This document shows positions 53,271-63,156 of a DNA stretch of 64,000 nucleotides, in pieces (within the stretch, counting starts at the first letter, position 1; every line of letters begins with the position of its first letter). Origin of the DNA: Phanerochaete sordida (Eukaryota > Basidiomycota > Agaricomycetes > Polyporales > Phanerochaetaceae); contig BPQB01000100.1 in NCBI GenBank assembly GCA_019973155.2, positions 1-64,000 of the forward strand, written 5' to 3'. Below the pieces are notes generated by a model. The model was not told the DNA's origin. It did not search any database and was given only the letters and a program-made list of their open reading frames with translations. Position numbers and translations under genes: made by a program.

Positions 53271-55520
53271 ATGCCACAGCAAATTACCTCACTGACGCTC
53301 AAGATAGTGGAGGGTCATCTTCGACTGGACAGCTACACGTACAGCAATGGTGAGCGTTACTGGCGTCCGGAATATCGGGCAGGTTCAATTACTAAATAAT
53401 ATCTAGGCCATGCACTTGTCAGCGCTATCACTGAGCAGGGAGGCAGCAATGAGAGCACTGAATCAGTGAGTCCGCTGTACTTCAAGAATAGACCCGGTCC
53501 ATAACACTTATCGTTGTCTAAATAGCCTGGCACTGCGATCTTTCTGTTAGGAGACTCTCAGAAACAAGTCCATATCTACGCGGACAAGCCCCCTTGGCCT
53601 CTCTCTGAGCTCTGTCCCAGCCGAGACTTCACATCCAAGCATATCCGCGAGTACATTCTCGAGGATTCGTACCCTAGGCTCTCGCGCTTGAAGGCTTGGG
53701 CAATGGTTCAGCTTGCAGGGCGTGTAGACATTGAGGAGGTTTTATTCAGGCGGGGCCTGGGCAACTGCTTTTCCCTGATACCCGATCCAATCCCAGAGCA
53801 AATGTCCCGCTCGCCAGTCCCCTTGCAATGGTCCCACCACAGCCCTGTCGCCATATCATCATACCTGGCAAACAGGCCATGCGCTGAGATGGATGAAGAC
53901 ACGTTGCTATCTACCCTCAATCACTTGTTCGGCACGCAGCATCCGATGGGACAGCATTTTCGCAACTCTCTCAAGCATCTTCTCCATACCTTACCTGATT
54001 TTGGTACTGTTTACGGAGTGATACGTCCCTCCTGGAAATCTGACGTTCGCGTCGCCTGGCTACCCGATATCATGGCTCAGCAAAAGGCCAACGACGAGGC
54101 GATGCGATTCGATGCTGTGAAAGGCGATTACCTGAAAGATGCGGCAATTCCACCGCGTCGAGTGTGGGACCTCTACAGTAATCGCGTTATTCCCTTCTAT
54201 CTCCTTCCTACTGCCGACTCGGGTCGTCTTCCGCGATGCGTTTGGACCGTATCTCATAGCTGGGTGCACGCAAAGACACGCTCATCAGTCATCACACCGA
54301 TCAACGGTCGTGAATGGCCCGTTCCTATCCCACGCAACACGACTCTCGACCACGTCCGCATCGAGCTTCTAAATCTTGGCGCCGAGTACGTCTGGCTTGA
54401 CGTGCTTTGCCTACGCCAAATTGGTAACGCAGCGGACGAGCCACGTCGGAAAGACGAGTGGAAGCTGGATATACCCACCATTGGTTACATCTATTCCATT
54501 CCTGGCGTACCCTGCGTCACATACTTTAACGGCCTTGGGCTCCCATTCGACCCATCAGAGGAGGCATGCCAATCTCCCTTGCACTGGTTTCATCGCATAT
54601 GGACCATGCAGGAGTCAACAGGTAGCTGGTTACCTGGAGGCATGACCACATTGCACTCTGACCGGGCCACTGCGTTCTTCGACCAGCACTACCAGGAAGC
54701 AATTGTGCCTCGCTCTCTGAAATGGAGTCATTTCCTAACGGACGGGCAGAGCCAAGCTCAGATCGATCGGGAGATGCTCGAGTCTATAGTCGAACAGCTG
54801 ATCAAGCGTCACTCTACAACCGAACTCGACAAGATTTCCTCCCTTGCTTACATCCTGGCGTGCAGTACACATCCCCTGTATGATTCATCGATATCTGTCG
54901 AGCTTGCCTGGGATGTTTTGCTCAAGCATCTCTCTCAGTTCCATCGCTCCGTAATTTCGCTCCGGCATATGGAGCGGCGTCGCGGAGGGCAGTTTATCCT
55001 GCCAACATGGCGCGAGTTTCTTACCGATTTCTCCCCTTCATATCGGTATCTCGACCAAGACTATAACGACAAGCATCGCCAAAGCTTATACCTCTCCAGC
55101 AAGTCACGCCTCGGCGATGCACTCCCCGGAAAGTACTGGCAAAATCTCAACTGCGCTGGCCCATATACTGTCATCAACCAAACGCAACATCGGTCCGATA
55201 CTACGACTCTCTCCATCGCACATCAGACTATTACCAGGAGTGGAGAAGCGCACAGACAAGTGTGGTTCGTCCGCGTTACTGGTGGCCCTGTCGAAGACCA
55301 TGTTCAATATCTATTTTGGCGTACGCCGTGGCGAACGACTATCATACTTCGTGTTCTGAGGTGGCTTGGGAGCATAGGAGGCGACCCAGCCTACGAGGTT
55401 AGGAGATGCGGAGCTACATTGGATGGAGCGCACCCATACCGTATGGAGGAAATGAGAGTGTACGTGGAGTATGCTCAGGTGAAGGAGTCCGGAGATTGCT
55501 CTGTACAAATTAGATCATAG
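53271..55520 (+). CDS. HET-domain protein (HET-5)
   Basis: Three exons, 53271-53349, 53407-53465, 53526-55520 (79, 59, 1995 nt), 710 aa. Introns are GTGAGC...CTAG and GTGAGT...ATAG. It is the clearest example of the family layout: MPQQITSLTLKIVEGHL, a short Gly/Ser-rich exon 2, then PGTAIFLLGDSQ and KPPWP. Next come RLKAWAMVQLAGRVDIEEVLFRRG and ANRPCAEMDEDTLLSTLNHLFGT. HET domain: VWTVSHSWVHAK near residue 286, EYVWLDVLCLRQIG near 333, DIPTIGYIYSI, YFNGLGLPFDPS, RIWTMQEST. The C terminus is intact (VRRCGATL...). Third codon positions are much less GC-rich than in HET-3, which points to a different history or age. No neighbour within 2 kb on either side. Confidence 0.93.
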
Positions 55521-58118
55521 TCCCTGGGTGCTGCATTTACGACGCGGACAAATCCGAGTAAATACCTATCAAAATTGACCCTCCTGGTCTGCACCACGGT
55601 CCACTGGCTCAGAACAACCACATATTCGATTCAGACCTCAGTCCGAAATGATGATAACAAGATCGACAACGACGTGTGAGCTGGCGTCACATAAATGGTG
55701 ACGCTATGGACTGCCCGCTTTTGATCAAAGCAGCATCAAGATCCTGCGGTTGATCCGTTTGAGTGACACAGGAGTGCGAGCGGGAGTGCCAAGGCAGTAC
55801 TGCACGTCAATGCAATGACAATGAAGCGGGATGGGCGCGGATGTGTGCGCAAAGGGTTGCGGGCAGAAGTGCCAGAATTGGTGCGGCCACTATATGTTAC
55901 TTGTGTCAACCAGCTTTCAGCACTGAGAAAAGTGCAGAACGTACGAGCGATCTTGCTCGTAAGTCTACGGCGTGAGATGCAGCAAGCAGTCTACCAAAAA
56001 CGTATACGAGAGGTAGCCTGTAATGATCCCGAAGATCCAAGTCGCCACAGAACTTCGGCGGAGGGGCGGCGTGGAACGCGAGGGCCCACACACTAATACA
56101 ATGGCTGAATACGCACATTTACACGAAAATCGACGTCCAATTGTCGGGCAGCAGTATCGCAAGTGAGGCCCATGTTTCCGCCTGATCGATTTGAATAACA
56201 CAGAAGGCGCACAGGCGAACCACGTAGTCTGTGCGAGTGAGACTTCCGTCATCTCGAATGCACTGCGTTGATACTCCCTAATATACGCATAAGACGCGAC
56301 TGGCAGCCATCCATCGGGGTACACTCGCGTGAGCGCTCGCAGGGTCAGGAACTGCAGCGAACTCGACGCCAGGAGCGGCATCGCGCTGTTGGCGAACGAA
56401 ATGTTTACGATACTTGTGCCTCTACGACGCTAAGCCGGGGCGGAGATGCTAAACGAAGCGAGTCAGCGCCGGTCAAGATGATGGTGAACTTGTGCGTACT
56501 CAAGAGCTGGCTGGTTGGCACGAAGCGCGAGACGTCTTGAAGGCTGTTCCACAACTTACTGTAGCGAAGCGGATGCAGCGGCAACCGAGCTACAAACGCT
56601 CGGCTGTCCTCGCGCCCATCCATTTCGAAAGGATGGCTATGTCCACGAACTGGATTGCCATGGAGACTCCGTGAAGCACTATCCAACGAGGAGCCACGCT
56701 GGAAGCATAGTCGTATTTTCTGCGGATTTTGATCGCTATGCACAGCGTACGACGAGAATAGCGTGCCTTAGAGACTATCTATCATGGACCACCCGACAGT
56801 TTTGTCAGAGTGCGGTCCAGTCAGCCGTAAGGTATGACGACGTATGAATCGGAGGCCTGACGAGAATATTCGTGCGCGTGACCGAGTCGTCTGATGCCCG
56901 CGCGATGCCGAAGAGGATACCTCTCTAGATCGCCAACAGTGCGCGCAGAATCGGCTACCTGAGCTGCACGAGCGTGATCGCCACCAACGCGTCGTTTTGC
57001 CAAGCCGCGAGACCATCGTGGTGCGGAAGAGGATGTCGTGGCATTTGTCGCCGGTCGAGATCCTTCGCGTGAGCTCCGAGTAAGAAAAGGGTGCACGTCT
57101 GGCTTGGAACCCATTTGAACACGGGTAATCTGTATTTCGCTTAACTTAAGTCGTCACCTGTCCGAGCGGAGGCCGTACCATGATGACCATCGACGCAGTC
57201 TGTCAGGCTAGCAGCGTCGCAGTCGGGGTGCCTTCATGATGCATGAGAGCCGAAAGAACTGGGGGCGGTGGTCTGATTTCACGTCAAGATCCTTAATGAA
57301 CGGTAACGTCAGGGTTGCTCGCACGGCGGGGCAGGGGTTAGGAGTAACGCACAGAGAGCCATGCCACGTCAAACTTTCATCTACCCTTCACGGAAACCCC
57401 AGCCTATCCCACGCCAGTTGTACAGGACAGTGCACGAAGTCGATAGATGGCTTGAAGCTTGAGCAGCAGCTCGTCCGCGACGTTGAGCGCGCAGCTGCCG
57501 TCGTGTGTCGATGGGCCGACCTCCGGTCGCGAAAGGCAGCAAACAGCCTGTGCGTAGACGGGAGTACGGTTTCTCGCCTGGCAGAGACTGAGGCTGATAC
57601 GTCGTGGAAAAGGATGGCGAGAGCTGCGTTGACAGGTCTGCGGGTATGCGCGTGCACGGCGTGAATGCGCTGAGATACAGGCAGTAAGGGATGGTCGGAG
57701 CCCTGAAGAGAATCTCAGCTTGTTTCAGGCAATTGAGGATGCCTGTACGCACTGTATAGATTACTCCTGACGTAGGAGGGGCGCTACGCGATTACGGAGC
57801 GAACCAGAGCCTACCACTTCGCGCGTATTGCAGCGCGCGAAGGGAAGCTCGAGCGGTCCGGGAGGCAACACCAGGAAGGTCGGAGGCCGGGGTTACGGGT
57901 AGATCCACGAGAGTTCTGCTGGAGTCTGTAGGCGGTCAGAACGCCAGGCAAAGTGCCAGAGCTAGCGCACGCACCATATTGCCAGCGGCATCCTGTCCGC
58001 GGTACTGCTCCTCCTACACCTCAGAAAGCCTCCTCTACAGCCGCCCAATCCACCTCGAGCTGCAGATGTTTGGGACAGGTGACCGAACTCCGTGTGTCGA
58101 AGGGCCAAATACCGGCAC
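55521..58118. other. Intergenic, no recognised gene
   Basis: 2.6 kb up to the retroelement. Frames are short and overlap on both strands. No HET, DUF6535 or MFS relic recognised. Confidence 0.55.
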
Positions 58119-58123
58119 CAGGG

Positions 58124-58363
58124 TGTACAAGTCCGAACTCGCACGGAGGGCTGAGTCGCAGGAACGTAGCCGATTAGATTAACGTAGATAAACGTCGTAC
58201 AGTGGTTCTCACCTGAGTCGCAGGAACGTAGCCGATGAAGGGCTCGTTCGTGCGGCTCAGGCGTACAGTATTCGTGTGTTACATAAGCGTCCAAATATAG
58301 AAGTCGAGATTAACATAAGCAGGCGACGCCCGCCGCTTCTCCGCTGCGTCTCGTCCCTCAACA
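58124..58363 (-). repeat. 3' LTR of the copia element
   Basis: Ends are TG...CA on either strand (element sense: TGTTGAGG ... TTGTACA). A 24-bp direct repeat (CTGAGTCGCAGGAACGTAGC plus CGAT) occurs twice inside, at 58151 and 58213. Confidence 0.95.
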
Positions 58364-58374
58364 CTCCCCCCTAA
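58364..58374 (-). other. Polypurine tract
   Basis: Element strand reads TTAGGGGGGAG immediately before the 3' LTR, as required for plus-strand priming. It begins within the gag-pol stop codon. Confidence 0.8.
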
Positions 58375-61300
58375 TCCGACTTCTCCAGGCCGAGCAGCGA
58401 AAGCATCTCCGCGACCTTCTGCCGAGGGAGGGCCTTTGTCAACATGTCAGCTGGCATGAACTCCGTGGGACAGTGCTCGACTCGAATCTTCCCGCCTTGC
58501 ACAGCGTCGCGCAACCAATAGAAACGCAAATCGAGATGCTTCATCCGCCCGTGGTGCTCCGGGTTGCGCGCGACCGAGATAGCGGACTGGTTGTCGACGA
58601 AGAGGGTCGAGGGCTTGTCAAAGGTGTAGCCAAGCTCGGTGAGGAGATTTCGCAGCCAGATGATCTCCTGCCCCGCGGACACAGCTGATATGAATTCCGC
58701 TTCGGTCGTGGACAGAGCGACGATGGACTGCAGACGACTCGACCAGCTCACAGCGCCCGTGCCGACCTTGACGACATAGCTACCGGTGGACCGACCGTTG
58801 TCCGGATTTCCGCCGTGATCAGCGTCCGAGTACGTGGTGAAGAGCTCCGTGGATCCCGGTACAGGAGCATAGGTGAGCGCGAAGTCCTTTGTCCCTTGCA
58901 AGTATCTGAACAGATGTTTGACCGCCTTCCAGTGTGCCATCCCAGGATTCTTGCTGAAGCGCGCGAGGACCCCAACGGCGTAGGATATGTCGGGACGGGT
59001 AGCGACGGCAAGGTACGCCAATGCACCAACGGCGTTGATGTAGGGTATTTTGCTCATCTCCGCTTGCTCCTCAGGTGTCTTAGGTGCCATCTCTGAGGAG
59101 AGCCGAACGCCAGGGTCCAGAGGGGTCGACACCGCGTCGCAGGAGCCGAAGCCGAACCTCTCGAGCATCTGGACGATGTACTGCCGCTGCGACAGCCGGA
59201 GGGTGCGCCGCGCTCGGTCACGCTTCACCTCGACACCAAGTAGCCAAGTTGTTGGTCCCAGATCGCGAAGCTTGAAGTGCGCGCGGAGGTCGTCCTTGAC
59301 CTTCTGTACGGCTTCCTTCGTGCGGCTTATGATGGTCATGTCATCGATGAACACGGGAAGGATGACGCGGTCACCCTCGCGCTCGTACACCCATACGCTG
59401 CTATCAGCGACAACGCGAGAGAACCCGACGGAGATGAGGACCTCGTTGAGCTTCTGGTGCCAGCAGCGCCCGGACTGCTTAAGTCCGTAGAGAGCCTTGA
59501 GGAGCCTCCAGACATATTCAGGGCCTTTCTCCTCGAACCCCTCGGGCTGGCGCATGTAGATCACGTCTTTGAGGTCGCCGTTGGTGAACGCATTCGAGAT
59601 GTCGACAGTCTCCATCTCGTGGTCCTCGATGGCGCCTATCGCGAAGGTGGTCCGCAATGTCGCCCATTTAGGAGTCGGCGCGAACGTCTCGGTGTAGTCG
59701 AACCCAGGCCGCTGCGAGAACCCTTGGGCGACGAGCCTGGCCTTGTACCGCTCGATTGAGCCGTCGGCATTGCGCTTAACCTTGAAGACCCAGGTGCTTC
59801 CGACTGCCCTGCGCCCTGGAGGGAGCTTGACGAGCTCGAATGTGCCATTCTCGATTAGGGCCTTGATCTCGGTGAGGGCTGCGTCGAACCAGCGGTTACG
59901 CTCGGCTTCGGGTAAGCGCATCGCCTCTCGGATATTCCGCGGCTCATGCTCCTTCGCAGTCACTTGACAGGCGAACTCGAATCCTTGGTCAAGTGTGAAG
60001 AATTCGCCAGTTTGGGCACCATAGACGAGCTCGAGCGTGTCAGCGTTGTGCGCAGCAAAGGCAGCTTCGTCGTCCGTATCCAGTGCAAGGTCTGCTTCGA
60101 CTTCGTCCTCACTGTCGAAGAGCGCACCGGGCATCTGCGTAGCGACAGGCGTTGTCGACCGTGGCACCACGATGGGCTGGAGGCCAGCAGAGGACCGCGA
60201 CAGGACCGTCTCGTTCAGCTGGCCAGGACTAGGCTGAGCAGCGCGACGTGCGTTTCGGCGAGGCGCCTGTTCAGGCTCCGACGTCGGCGGTGGCGCAATG
60301 GGGACTAGTGGCGGCAGCTCGTCAGACGTGGGCTCTTCGGCTGCAGGGTTGGTTCGGACAGAGTCAGGATCACCAATGGAGTCGTCTGCAGGTGAGTCCG
60401 CCGTAGTATCAGGTGTGCGATCCGGTGTCTCATTGGTTGCCGGCCTCAGTGACGGAACAGCATCCTCATCGTCAGAGTCATCGGTAGGCAGATCAACTCC
60501 CCCCCAATGCGACAGCGGATCGCCCACAGACGACGACGGCAGGGCCGCAAGATGTGTAGGCGAGTTGCCAGGGAAGCGCCGTTCGTCGAAGATCGCATGG
60601 CTACTGGTGATGAAACGGCGCGTAGCGGGGTTCCAGAAGAGCCAGGCCTTCGTGCCGTCCGCGTACCCAACGAAGACACACTTCGTGCTGCGAGCGTCAA
60701 GAGCGCGACGGGAGTTCTTGCGGACGTGGACGAAAGCGAGACAACCGAAGATGCGGAAGTGTGAGACGTCGGGGACGGAGCCGTACCAGGCCACATGGGG
60801 CGTCCTGCCAGAGAGCGAGGATGTAGGCATCCTGTTGCGAACGTGGATATATGCAGAGACAGCCCGCGCCCAAAACGTCTTCGGCAAGTGTGCCTCCTCC
60901 AACATGGCCGTGATGGCCTCATGGATGGTGCGGTTCGCGCGCTCGGCGATACCGTTTTGGTGAGGCTCGTCCGGCTCGGTATGCCGCCTCTCGATCCCAT
61001 TGGCGGCGCAGAACTCCGTGAACGCCGCGCTGATGTACTCCCCACCTTTGTCGTCCTGCAGCGCACCGATAGACACACCGAGCTTGTTCTCAGCCCACGC
61101 CTTGTACGCTTTGAAGGCTGCAAGAGCTTCGTCCTTAGCACGGAGGTAGGCGACGGTATAGTGCCGAGACGCATCACAGATGAACGTAATCCAGTAGCGA
61201 TACCCCTCGGGGGTCGCGACAGGTAGCGGCCCCTTGAGATCGCTGTGAATAAGGGAGAGCGGGCGCGGTGCGCGAGACGTGCTCTTGCGCGGGATGTCAT

Positions 61301-62771
61301 GCCGACGGTGCTTGCCGAGGATGCACGGTTCGCATATAGGGTCGGGCGCGGCGGGGGACGTAATGTGCATTCCAGTGACGAGGGATTTCGCACGCACTTC
61401 GCGAAGACCGTCCACGTTGATATGAGCGCATCGCCGATGCCAGAGCGTGAGGTCCGCAGGCAGAGTGCTGATGGCGTTGCTATGCTCCGGAGCGGAGAGC
61501 GTCGTTCCATCGAGGTAGCCTGTATTGCGCTCGTTGACGGTAGCAGTAAACAGTAGCGCATTGCCTCGGAAGAATCGAACCTGCGAGTCGGAGATGCTGA
61601 TCTGCACGCGCTGCTCTCGAGCCAGATGGAACAGCGACAGTAGATTGTTGGCCAGATCAGGTACATGCAGCACGTTACAGAAAGTAACCGGAGCTAAAGA
61701 CCTCCCCTCCACCGTCGCTGGTTGGAACACGACAGACCCGATCCCTGCTGAGAAGATGACGGTGCCATTTGCAAGGCAGATGGGGACGACGTGCGGTGCG
61801 TAGGTTTGGAACCAATGACGGTGAGGTGTCATGTGCTTAGTGGCACCTGTATCGGTGTTCCAGTTAGCGGACATGTGGGCGGCGAGATCGGCAGGGACAG
61901 ATGACGCGAGAGCGCTAGCACGCCCTGCATACTCCGGACGTACGCTCGCATCCGCCTGGTGGGCTGTCTGGCGCGGCGCATCTTGACCGGTACGCCGTTG
62001 CCGTGTGTTGTCCTTGGCTTTGCGAGAGGCAGCCTCGAATTTCCGACAATCTTTGAGTGTGTGACCAGCATGGTCGCAGAATGAGCAGATGGAGGATAGG
62101 GCACCGGGGAGCGGAGGCATGGTGGCGTTCGCAAGCTGAACAGCGCTAGTGTCAGCCGTGCGAGACCGTCGTTGGGACTCTTCGTTGAGGAAAGCCGTCT
62201 GAAGCTTCTCGAATGTGAGGACATCGGAGGCCTGAATAATCAGCGATGAGACGAAGGCGTTGTACTCGGGGCCCAGAGAGCGAATGAGGGCCATGCAGGT
62301 GAGTTCTTCGTCGAGGTTCGGAAGCGAGAAGGTGGTCGGGCGGAGCGCGCAGATGTCTTGCTTGCATTTCTCGGCGCGAGCGAGCAAGGAAGAAAGAGAC
62401 TCCTCCCCCTCCTTGCGGAGAGCGAAGAGGTTGTCGTAGGCAAGGAAGCGTGCGCCAGGCTTCTTCTGCTGATGGACACGCTGCAGCTTCTGCCACATCA
62501 GCTGCGGGCTGTCGTCGAGACCCTGGACGTGCACCTTCTGAGCATCTTCGAGACCAAGGAAGAGCTCACCGGCAGCACTGTCCCGCTGCTGATGGTAACG
62601 CCTGTACTCCTTCCACTCCTCAGACGTCTGCGGATCGGGGAGAGGCACCGGAGCCATTCCCGTGACAACATCCCAACAGCCAAGCCGACGAAGATGTGCA
62701 CGCATGTTCGCAGACCACTCATTGTAGTTGGTGGAGTTCAGCAACGCGAACGAAATGCCGGGGCGAGACAT
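58371..62771 (-). CDS. Copia gag-pol polyprotein
   Basis: One frame of 1466 aa. In order: gag with a UBN2-type capsid region (residues ~1-200); CCHC zinc knuckle CSFCDHAGHTLKDC near 228; aspartic protease DTGA near 305; integrase HHCC (LWHRRCAHIN...CEPCILGKH) from ~438 and catalytic D near 511 (HSDLKG), D near 573 (DDKGGEY) and E near 612 (GIAERANRTIHE). Then a Ser/Pro/Asp-rich linker (~740-900), reverse transcriptase from ~950 (GSTWVFKVKRN...YKARLVAQGF, VDISNAFTNG, FIDDM near 1140), and RNase H from ~1310 (YSDADHGG...TTEAEFIS, VDNQSAI). The catalytic box is FIDDM where Ty1/copia usually has YVDDM. No frameshift between gag and pol, so the ratio must be set by processing or another means. Stop TAG runs into the polypurine tract. 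Confidence 0.96.
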   Translation of the reverse strand: MSRPGISFALLNSTNYNEWSANMRAHLRRLGCWDVVTGMAPVPLPDPQTSEEWKEYRRYHQQRDSAAGELFLGLEDAQKVHVQGLDDSPQLMWQKLQRVHQQKKPGARFLAYDNLFALRKEGEESLSSLLARAEKCKQDICALRPTTFSLPNLDEELTCMALIRSLGPEYNAFVSSLIIQASDVLTFEKLQTAFLNEESQRRSRTADTSAVQLANATMPPLPGALSSICSFCDHAGHTLKDCRKFEAASRKAKDNTRQRRTGQDAPRQTAHQADASVRPEYAGRASALASSVPADLAAHMSANWNTDTGATKHMTPHRHWFQTYAPHVVPICLANGTVIFSAGIGSVVFQPATVEGRSLAPVTFCNVLHVPDLANNLLSLFHLAREQRVQISISDSQVRFFRGNALLFTATVNERNTGYLDGTTLSAPEHSNAISTLPADLTLWHRRCAHINVDGLREVRAKSLVTGMHITSPAAPDPICEPCILGKHRRHDIPRKSTSRAPRPLSLIHSDLKGPLPVATPEGYRYWITFICDASRHYTVAYLRAKDEALAAFKAYKAWAENKLGVSIGALQDDKGGEYISAAFTEFCAANGIERRHTEPDEPHQNGIAERANRTIHEAITAMLEEAHLPKTFWARAVSAYIHVRNRMPTSSLSGRTPHVAWYGSVPDVSHFRIFGCLAFVHVRKNSRRALDARSTKCVFVGYADGTKAWLFWNPATRRFITSSHAIFDERRFPGNSPTHLAALPSSSVGDPLSHWGGVDLPTDDSDDEDAVPSLRPATNETPDRTPDTTADSPADDSIGDPDSVRTNPAAEEPTSDELPPLVPIAPPPTSEPEQAPRRNARRAAQPSPGQLNETVLSRSSAGLQPIVVPRSTTPVATQMPGALFDSEDEVEADLALDTDDEAAFAAHNADTLELVYGAQTGEFFTLDQGFEFACQVTAKEHEPRNIREAMRLPEAERNRWFDAALTEIKALIENGTFELVKLPPGRRAVGSTWVFKVKRNADGSIERYKARLVAQGFSQRPGFDYTETFAPTPKWATLRTTFAIGAIEDHEMETVDISNAFTNGDLKDVIYMRQPEGFEEKGPEYVWRLLKALYGLKQSGRCWHQKLNEVLISVGFSRVVADSSVWVYEREGDRVILPVFIDDMTIISRTKEAVQKVKDDLRAHFKLRDLGPTTWLLGVEVKRDRARRTLRLSQRQYIVQMLERFGFGSCDAVSTPLDPGVRLSSEMAPKTPEEQAEMSKIPYINAVGALAYLAVATRPDISYAVGVLARFSKNPGMAHWKAVKHLFRYLQGTKDFALTYAPVPGSTELFTTYSDADHGGNPDNGRSTGSYVVKVGTGAVSWSSRLQSIVALSTTEAEFISAVSAGQEIIWLRNLLTELGYTFDKPSTLFVDNQSAISVARNPEHHGRMKHLDLRFYWLRDAVQGGKIRVEHCPTEFMPADMLTKALPRQKVAEMLSLLGLEKSD

Positions 62772-62900
62772 GCCGACGAATGGACCGGATTGGCCGTGAA
62801 AAGGCTAAACGAGTGGTATTGAGGCTGGATGCCGAGCCGAGACGACGGATGAAGCGTCTGATGGAGATGGATGGCGCGAGGTTTCAGACGAGCACAAAAA

Positions 62901-62911
62901 GGCTCATAACC
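62901..62911 (-). other. Primer-binding site, half initiator-tRNA type
   Basis: Directly inside the 5' LTR the element strand reads GGTTATGAGCC. Its complement GGCTCATAACC is the anticodon stem-loop of initiator tRNA-Met (CAT anticodon), not the 3' acceptor end. Drosophila copia and yeast Ty5 are known to prime from such cleaved half-tRNAs. Confidence 0.75.
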
Positions 62912-63151
62912 TGTACAAGTCCGAACTCGCACGGAGGGCTGAGTCGCAGGAACGTAGCCGATTAGATTAACGTAGATAAACGTCGTACAGTGGTTCTCAC
63001 CTGAGTCGCAGGAACGTAGCCGATGAAGGGCTCGTTCGTGCGGCTCAGGCGTACAGTATTCGTGTGTTACATAAGCGTCCAAATATAGAAGTCGAGATTA
63101 ACATAAGCAGGCGACGCCCGCCGCTTCTCCGCTGCGTCTCGTCCCTCAACA
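62912..63151 (-). repeat. 5' LTR of the copia element
   Basis: Identical to the other LTR by eye, including the internal 24-bp repeat (62939 and 63001). It should contain the element promoter; I could not single out a TATA box with confidence. Confidence 0.95.
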
Positions 63152-63156
63152 CAGGG

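Larger units (their letters stand above)
58124..63151 (-). mobile_element. Ty1/copia LTR retrotransposon, apparently complete
   Basis: 5028 bp with 240-bp LTRs at both ends (58124-58363 and 62912-63151) and a single uninterrupted gag-pol frame on the minus strand. A 5-bp target duplication CAGGG flanks it (58119-58123 and 63152-63156). The LTRs are identical on base-by-base reading, so insertion is recent. The order integrase before reverse transcriptase makes it Ty1/copia (Pseudoviridae type) rather than gypsy. Confidence 0.95.

Noticed and set aside
55521..58118. Remnants of other transposons next to the copia element
   Set aside because: I looked for reverse transcriptase, integrase and transposase motifs in all frames and saw none.
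60446..61666. 406-codon minus frame inside the retroelement
   Set aside because: Alternate frame of gag-pol with Ser/Arg bias; all catalytic motifs are in the main frame.
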